Assembly: GCF_040901545.1 (NCBI RefSeq)
Contig: NZ_JBBDYL010000052.1
Location: 1 to 64,000 of the forward strand
Origin: Sulfuricaulis sp040901545
Lineage (GTDB): Bacteria > Pseudomonadota > Gammaproteobacteria > Acidiferrobacterales > Sulfurifustaceae
Direction of reading: 5' to 3'
DNA: 64,000 nucleotides
Shown here: positions 59,569 to 64,000 of the stretch, piece by piece
Layout of the letters: the number at the start of each line of letters is the position of its first letter
How positions within the stretch are numbered: the first letter of the stretch is position 1
Made by a program: the position numbers and the translations under genes
Notes under the pieces: generated by a model
The model's database searches: none
The model's input: the letters and a program-made list of their open reading frames with translations, nothing else
Told to the model about the DNA's origin: nothing

Positions 59569-61530
59569 TTATTCGTGCACCGGCGGCGCACCCGGAGCTT
59601 TGAAGTAGAGCGCTCCCAATGGTGGCAATGTCAATGAGAGGGAATAGTAACGACCATGCGCTGGAATTGGTGCCGCTTCGATTCCGCCGACATTTCCTTG
59701 ACCGCTCCCGCCATAAATCACGGCATCGCTGTTCAGTACTTCACGCCAAAACCCGCCATGCGGAACACCGACACGATAGTCGGTACGTGGCACCGGTGTG
59801 AAATTGCAAACAACCAGCACCAGGTCCTCGGGTTTTTCACCCTTGCGGAAGAAACTGATGATGCTGTGTTCCCAATCATGCAGGTCCACCCATTCAAACC
59901 CATTGTTCTCAAAATCCCGGGCGTAGAGAGCGGGTTCTCTCCGGTAAAAATGATTTAGATCCTGCAACCAGCGTTGAATCCCCTGATGCGGGGCGTTTCC
60001 GAGCAAATGCCAGTCAAGGCTTCGATCATGATTCCATTCGCGCCATTGTCCGAATTCGCCGCCCATGAACAATAATTTCTTCCCGGGATGGCTATATTGG
60101 TATCCGAACAACAAGCGCAGATTGGCGAATTTTTGCCAGTCGTCTCCGGGCATTTTCCCGAGGAGGGAACCCTTGCCGTGTACCACCTCATCGTGGGAGA
60201 ACGGCAGAATAAAGTTCTCGTGAAATGCATACCAGATGCTGAAGGTAAGCTGATCATGATGATATTTGCGGTAGATGGTATCGAGCGAGAAATATTTCAG
60301 CGTGTCGTGCATCCAGCCCATGTTCCACTTCAAGCCAAAGCCCAATCCGCCGAGGTAAGTCGGCCGCGATACCATTGGCCAGGCGGTGGACTCTTCGGCA
60401 ACGGTTTGCGCACTTGGGTGATCGCGGTACACGGCCTCATTCAAATCGCGCAGAAACTGGACTGCCTGGATATTTTCCCTGCCACCGTATTCATTCGGTA
60501 TCCACTCACCGGCTTGGCGTGCGTAATCGAGGTAGAGTATTGATGCCACCGCATCGACGCGTAAGCCGTCGGCATGATATTTGTCGAGCCAGAAAAGCGC
60601 GCTGGAGATCAGGATCGAGCGTACTTCGTGCCTTCCGTAATTGAAGATACTTGAATTCCATTCCGGGTGATAACCGAGCTTTGGATCGGCATGTTCGAAC
60701 AGGTAAGTACCGTCGAAATACACGAGCCCATGCTCGTCGGTGGGAAAGTGTGAAGGCACCCAGTCGAGTATCACTCCTACATCGTTCTGGTGCAGGCGAT
60801 CCACGAGATGCATGAAATCCTGCGGTGTGCCGTAACGCGCGGTGGGTGTGAAATATCCCGTGGTCTGATACCCCCAGGAACCGTAAAACGGATGCTCCGT
60901 CACCGGCATGATTTCAACATGGGTGAAATCCATATCGCTTACATAATCTGCCAGCTGACCGGCAAGTTCGCGGTAACTAAGCGAGCGGTTGTTGTCTTCA
61001 GGAACACATCGCCAGGAACCGAGGTGCACTTCGTAAATGGACATTGGCGAGTTTAGGGCGTTCGACTCCGTGCGCTTTTCCATCCATTGACTGTCGTCCC
61101 AGTCGAAATCGAGACCCCATACAATGGATGCCGTGCGCGGAGGCGCCTCGGAACGCATGGCGAATGGATCGGATTTCTCGACACGGTAATTATTATGATG
61201 GGAAGTGATATGGTATTTATAATGATTTCCCGCAGTAACCCCTGGAATAAACCCTTCCCAAATGCCTGAATCATCCTCACGCTTTCGCAATAGATGCGTA
61301 TCCGGCCGCCAGTCGTTGAAATCACCGATAACGGAGACTTTATGCGCGTTAGGTGCCCAAACCGCGAATTGCACACCTGGTGGGGTACCCTTGACCGTAA
61401 GCAAGTGCGAGCCAAGTTTTTCATATAAGCGGACGTGTCTACCCTGACGAAATAAGTAGATATCATGGTCTGTCAGCAGGCTGAATCCTTGAAGCACGCG
61501 CTTATTGTCACTGGTCCGCGTTCTCGTCAC
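59569..61530 (-). CDS. glgB: 1,4-alpha-glucan branching enzyme
   Basis: A 653-residue family-13 branching enzyme that creates alpha-1,6 links. It has one CBM48 domain (VQFAVWAPNAHKVSVIGDFND) and lacks the additional N-terminal domain of the 730-residue E. coli form. Catalytic regions are ADGLRVDAVASILYLDY (nucleophile), AEESTAWP (acid) and PFSHDEVVHGKGSL. It is the first gene of the minus-strand group leading to glgE, treS/mak, the channel gene and glgX. Its upstream region contains a palindrome at 61612-61626 that may be an operator. Confidence 0.97.
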   Translation of the reverse strand: MTRTRTSDNKRVLQGFSLLTDHDIYLFRQGRHVRLYEKLGSHLLTVKGTPPGVQFAVWAPNAHKVSVIGDFNDWRPDTHLLRKREDDSGIWEGFIPGVTAGNHYKYHITSHHNNYRVEKSDPFAMRSEAPPRTASIVWGLDFDWDDSQWMEKRTESNALNSPMSIYEVHLGSWRCVPEDNNRSLSYRELAGQLADYVSDMDFTHVEIMPVTEHPFYGSWGYQTTGYFTPTARYGTPQDFMHLVDRLHQNDVGVILDWVPSHFPTDEHGLVYFDGTYLFEHADPKLGYHPEWNSSIFNYGRHEVRSILISSALFWLDKYHADGLRVDAVASILYLDYARQAGEWIPNEYGGRENIQAVQFLRDLNEAVYRDHPSAQTVAEESTAWPMVSRPTYLGGLGFGLKWNMGWMHDTLKYFSLDTIYRKYHHDQLTFSIWYAFHENFILPFSHDEVVHGKGSLLGKMPGDDWQKFANLRLLFGYQYSHPGKKLLFMGGEFGQWREWNHDRSLDWHLLGNAPHQGIQRWLQDLNHFYRREPALYARDFENNGFEWVDLHDWEHSIISFFRKGEKPEDLVLVVCNFTPVPRTDYRVGVPHGGFWREVLNSDAVIYGGSGQGNVGGIEAAPIPAHGRYYSLSLTLPPLGALYFKAPGAPPVHE

Positions 61531-61887
61531 TCGGGATCTCCTGTGTCGGCCACGTGCATGGCATCATGCGCCATCACTCCACTCAGCCTTGCAATGAAAG
61601 ACAGCTTACACAGGTCAATTTGACCTTAGTGTTTCCTAATTACGTGTAATGTCGCGCTTTCGATAGATTTTTATCGTCCTGTCCGCGACGATCCCGCGAT
61701 GAAAACCGCGGTTAGCGGATTGATATCTATGGACGATGGCTTGAACAAACAGAGGGCAACTGTAACCCATTGTAAGGTAATGATCAAATAACGATTCGTA
61801 TTGCAATATCCTTTTACAGCAGTTTCATCCTAATTTATTTTCGATATTCCCGTATATCATTAAGCCCTGGTTTTCACACGCGCTTTC
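61531..61887. other. Region between tatD and glgB
   Basis: A 357-bp region downstream of tatD and upstream of glgB, both on the minus strand. It must carry the promoter of the glgB group. Apart from the palindrome at 61612-61626 it is AT-rich and no further motif could be named with confidence. Confidence 0.4.
61612..61626 (-). promoter_or_regulatory. Palindromic candidate operator upstream of glgB
   Basis: AGGTCAA and TTGACCT form a perfect 7-bp inverted repeat with one central base, 82-96 bp upstream of the glgB ATG. The minus-strand half TTGACC could also be a -35 box, although no good -10 follows. The binding protein is unknown. Confidence 0.4.
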
Positions 61888-62664
61888 TCAGTGTCCGGCG
61901 TGTTTGAACAATGTAAAAAAATTACGCGTTGTAATCTCTGCAATCGATTCGGTGTGAACATCGCGGATATTCGCCAGACATTCCGCAACATGGCGCACAT
62001 AGGCCGGCTCGTTGGTTTTACCGCGATATGGCACGGGGGCGAGATACGGTGCATCCGTTTCGATTAACAGGCGATCAGAAGGAACCAGTCTGGCTACTTC
62101 ACGCAGGGCTTCCGCATTCCGAAAGGTGACAATCCCGGAAAACGAGATGTAGAAGTTCAGGTCCAGAGCCTGGCGTGCAACTTCCCGGCTTTCGGTAAAA
62201 CAGTGCATCACCCCGCCTGGCTCAGCGGCGCCTTCATCGCGCATGATACGTATGGTATCCACGGACGCCTCGCGTGAATGGATGATGAGTGGTTTCCCGG
62301 ACTGTTTCGCCGCGCGGATGTGATTGCGAAATCTTTCCTGCTGCCAACCCATCTCTCCTCTATCGCGATAATAGTCCAGCCCCGTTTCACCGATGGCCAC
62401 CACCCTTTCGTCTTTCGCCAGATCGACAAGGTCTTTAACCGATGGCTCATGTCCCTCTTTTTCATTGGGATGGACACCGACAGAGGCATAAATATTTTCA
62501 TTACGGTGCGATAGTTGGCTAATTTCCGGGAAAGTTTCCAGAGTAACCGACACGCACAACATATGCGTTACCCCGTTATCGCGGGCACGCTGGAGCACGT
62601 CATCCAGACCGGTATTCAGGGGTTCGAAATTAAGATGGCAGTGAGAATCGACGAGCGGCGTCAC
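61888..62664 (-). CDS. tatD: TatD-family metal-dependent hydrolase
   Basis: A 258-residue TIM-barrel hydrolase of the TatD/YcfH group. Metal ligands are in VDSHCHLNFE, AIGETGLDYYRD, IIHSREA, MHCFTES and ETDAPYLAPV. Family members act as Mg-dependent DNases or deoxyribonucleases with a role in DNA repair or turnover; the cellular function of YcfH is uncertain. It follows pilZ by one base, and the order holB-pilZ-tatD is common in gammaproteobacteria, where the E. coli counterpart gene is ycfH. Confidence 0.93.
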   Translation of the reverse strand: MTPLVDSHCHLNFEPLNTGLDDVLQRARDNGVTHMLCVSVTLETFPEISQLSHRNENIYASVGVHPNEKEGHEPSVKDLVDLAKDERVVAIGETGLDYYRDRGEMGWQQERFRNHIRAAKQSGKPLIIHSREASVDTIRIMRDEGAAEPGGVMHCFTESREVARQALDLNFYISFSGIVTFRNAEALREVARLVPSDRLLIETDAPYLAPVPYRGKTNEPAYVRHVAECLANIRDVHTESIAEITTRNFFTLFKHAGH

Positions 62665-62665
62665 A

Positions 62666-63070
62666 TTACATAGTATGCGTAAGACGCTCGGAATTCAGCG
62701 CACCGGCGAGGATTCCTTCGATTTTGTGGCGCGCGATACCGGAATCCTTTTCGCTGAATTGAATGCCAATTCCTGAAGTACGGCTGCCTTGGGCCCCGGC
62801 GGGAGTTATCCAGATTACATGGCCGGCAACCGGAATTTTTTCCTTGCTGTCCATCAGCGTCAACAGCATGAATATTTCTTCTCCGAGTTTATAAGCCCGG
62901 TTACTGGGTACAAATATTCCGCCTCCTTTCACAAACGGCATATAGGCCGCGTAAAGCGCGTTTTTGTCTTTTATCGTGAGCGACAGTACGCCCGGTCGCG
63001 CCACGTTGGGACCGGGCCTAACAGGCTTGGTTAAGCCGGCGGGCATCGATGAAGAGGTTTTTGTGGTCAT
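62666..63070 (-). CDS. pilZ: PilZ-type protein of type IV pilus biogenesis
   Basis: A 134-residue PilZ-domain protein. The fold is visible from PGVLSLTIKDKNALYAAYMPFVKGGG, in which the strand pattern of the PilZ subfamily appears without the RxxxR c-di-GMP motif, to GHVIWITPAGAQGSRTSGIGIQF (split). True PilZ of this subfamily is needed for type IV pili and does not bind c-di-GMP. The usual 115-residue core is preceded by a Pro/Ser-rich extension of about 20 residues. It lies between holB and tatD, the standard location. Confidence 0.93.
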   Translation of the reverse strand: MTTKTSSSMPAGLTKPVRPGPNVARPGVLSLTIKDKNALYAAYMPFVKGGGIFVPSNRAYKLGEEIFMLLTLMDSKEKIPVAGHVIWITPAGAQGSRTSGIGIQFSEKDSGIARHKIEGILAGALNSERLTHTM

Positions 63071-63087
63071 AAAAACAACTGCTCATA

Positions 63088-64000
63088 TCATTGTAGTCGG
63101 CGCATGCGTGCCCAACTGATCAAAACATCCTCCAGGACCATCAATTCATCGAGCGGACCGCTGATGTGACGCTGATATTCATGTATAGTATCAATTAAAT
63201 TATATAACACACTAATTTTATATTTATAATTCTGATGGGTGGTATTTGACGCCACCGTGGGGTTTGTCAGCGACGACGCCGGACCTCCCATCTCAACTTT
63301 AATTAAATCAGCCACAAATCCATATAACCAGTTCAGACAGGGTTTCATCCCCAGACGCTTCCAGCGTGCCGCACAGGTAACCGGATCCTCGTGCCCGAAA
63401 TACAGTGATTCCAAGTCTTGGAGCAGAACGGCCCGGCTCTGGACGAACCCGTCTCGAACCAGCGACTCTGCCAAAAGTGGTGACCCGCCTGCCATTTCGA
63501 GGAGATTTTCGAGCGGGGCTTCCCCGGAATGACGCGTGCGCATCCAGTGTAATCCAACTTGACGATCGGGCGGAGTAAACCGCAAATGGCTACAGCGGCT
63601 GCGTATGGTAACCGGCAGGTGAGCAGGATGGCTTGTGACCAGCAGCAAAATGCTCCCCGGAGGGGGCTCTTCGAGCAACTTCAGCAGGCTGTTCGCGGCA
63701 TTGAGGTTCATGGCCTCCGCCGGGGAAATAATGACGACCTTATGTTTGGCCGTATGGGGTTTCAATGACAGAAAGTCCCCGAGTTCACGGATTTGGTCGA
63801 TGGTGATGCTTTTCGTCTCTTCCATCTGAGTGATAAAGATGAGGTCAGGATGGGTGTCGGCGGTAAACCATTGACACCCCCGGCATTCGCCACAGGCAGC
63901 GCCTCCCTGAGCATTGGTACATAAAAAGACTTGCGCCAGCCGGAAGGCAAAGGATTGTTTCCCCAAACCGGGTCGACCATGCAGCAGCAGCGCGTGCGGC
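63088..64000 (-). CDS. holB: DNA polymerase III delta-prime subunit (partial, N terminus outside window)
   Basis: The visible part covers about 304 residues of the clamp-loader subunit delta-prime; the start lies beyond position 64000. The frame reads through the P-loop-like HGRPGLGKQS at the window edge. A zinc module follows with CTNAQGGAACGECRGC. Further motifs are the DEAH-like VVIISPAEAMNLNAANSLLKLLEEPP and the sensor SRCSHLRF. A TTG within the P-loop region is not a true start because homology continues upstream. The gene upstream is probably tmk, as in other gammaproteobacteria, but it is not visible. Confidence 0.93.
   Translation of the reverse strand, partial: PHALLLHGRPGLGKQSFAFRLAQVFLCTNAQGGAACGECRGCQWFTADTHPDLIFITQMEETKSITIDQIRELGDFLSLKPHTAKHKVVIISPAEAMNLNAANSLLKLLEEPPPGSILLLVTSHPAHLPVTIRSRCSHLRFTPPDRQVGLHWMRTRHSGEAPLENLLEMAGGSPLLAESLVRDGFVQSRAVLLQDLESLYFGHEDPVTCAARWKRLGMKPCLNWLYGFVADLIKVEMGGPASSLTNPTVASNTTHQNYKYKISVLYNLIDTIHEYQRHISGPLDELMVLEDVLISWARMRRLQ

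Noticed and set aside
1..64000. CRISPR array, toxin-antitoxin or phage-defence system
   Set aside because: No regularly spaced direct repeats, cas genes or recognisable defence genes were found. The hairpins at 1-480 are not evenly spaced and lack unique spacers of fixed size.

Overview
The window is a chromosomal segment of a gammaproteobacterium. The best pointers are the block uvrC, pgsA, tRNA-Gly, tRNA-Cys, tRNA-Leu (the same order as E. coli uvrC-pgsA-glyW-cysT-leuZ), the block holB-pilZ-tatD, an E. coli-type SpeD, and the arrangement alaC-hom-thrC. Base composition looks moderate, about 50-55 % GC by eye. The species cannot be named from sequence alone. A free-living, possibly autotrophic or facultatively anaerobic gammaproteobacterium would fit. 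No phage, integrase, complete insertion sequence or CRISPR array was seen.

Layout. 1-480: an array of small hairpin elements with a near-constant loop and different but perfectly paired stems. 492-4709: a DUF498 (Mth938-like) protein and the alanine/threonine genes alaC, hom and thrC. 4710-18434: a chemotaxis cluster behind a clear sigma-54 promoter. It encodes a STAS protein, three chemoreceptors, CheY, CheA, CheW, CheR, CheD and CheB, followed by a gene for a tungstate-type binding domain joined to PAS-GGDEF-EAL that is interrupted by a one-base frameshift. 18840-23045: selD, a TauE/SafE permease, a 118-bp MITE-like element and a dynamin-like GTPase on the minus strand. 23373-35288: a housekeeping run of phosphoglycerate mutase-like protein, recJ, cysM, DEDD exonuclease, rlmD, cytosolic YkuD protein, nagZ, speD, family-5 uracil-DNA glycosylase, uvrC and pgsA. 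35612-35961: three tRNA genes. 36352-61530: a 25-kb carbon-storage block. 61888-64000: tatD, pilZ and the C-terminal part of holB.

The 25-kb block contains two minus-strand gene groups. The upstream group, glgB-glgE-treS/mak-cmpX-glgX, encodes the GlgE route from trehalose to branched alpha-glucan, a debranching enzyme and a small MscS-related membrane protein. The downstream group, ackA-xfp-treT-tal-treZ-malQ/treY, is translationally coupled at four of its five junctions. It encodes phosphoketolase, acetate kinase and transaldolase (the core of a bifid-type shunt) together with trehalose synthesis from glucan (TreY/TreZ) and from NDP-glucose (TreT). A perfect FNR/Anr box sits about 41 bp upstream of the predicted start of this group, spaced as a class II activator site. 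The simplest reading is glucan-trehalose interconversion joined to oxygen-limited energy production, with the channel protein linking it to osmotic stress. No glgA, glgC or glgP lies in the window.

The gene-poor stretch between the transglutaminase gene and malQ/treY (37303-37880) looks like a scar. It holds a 41-bp copy of an internal treY segment, an open frame without a start codon, and a fragment resembling a dinucleotide-binding motif.
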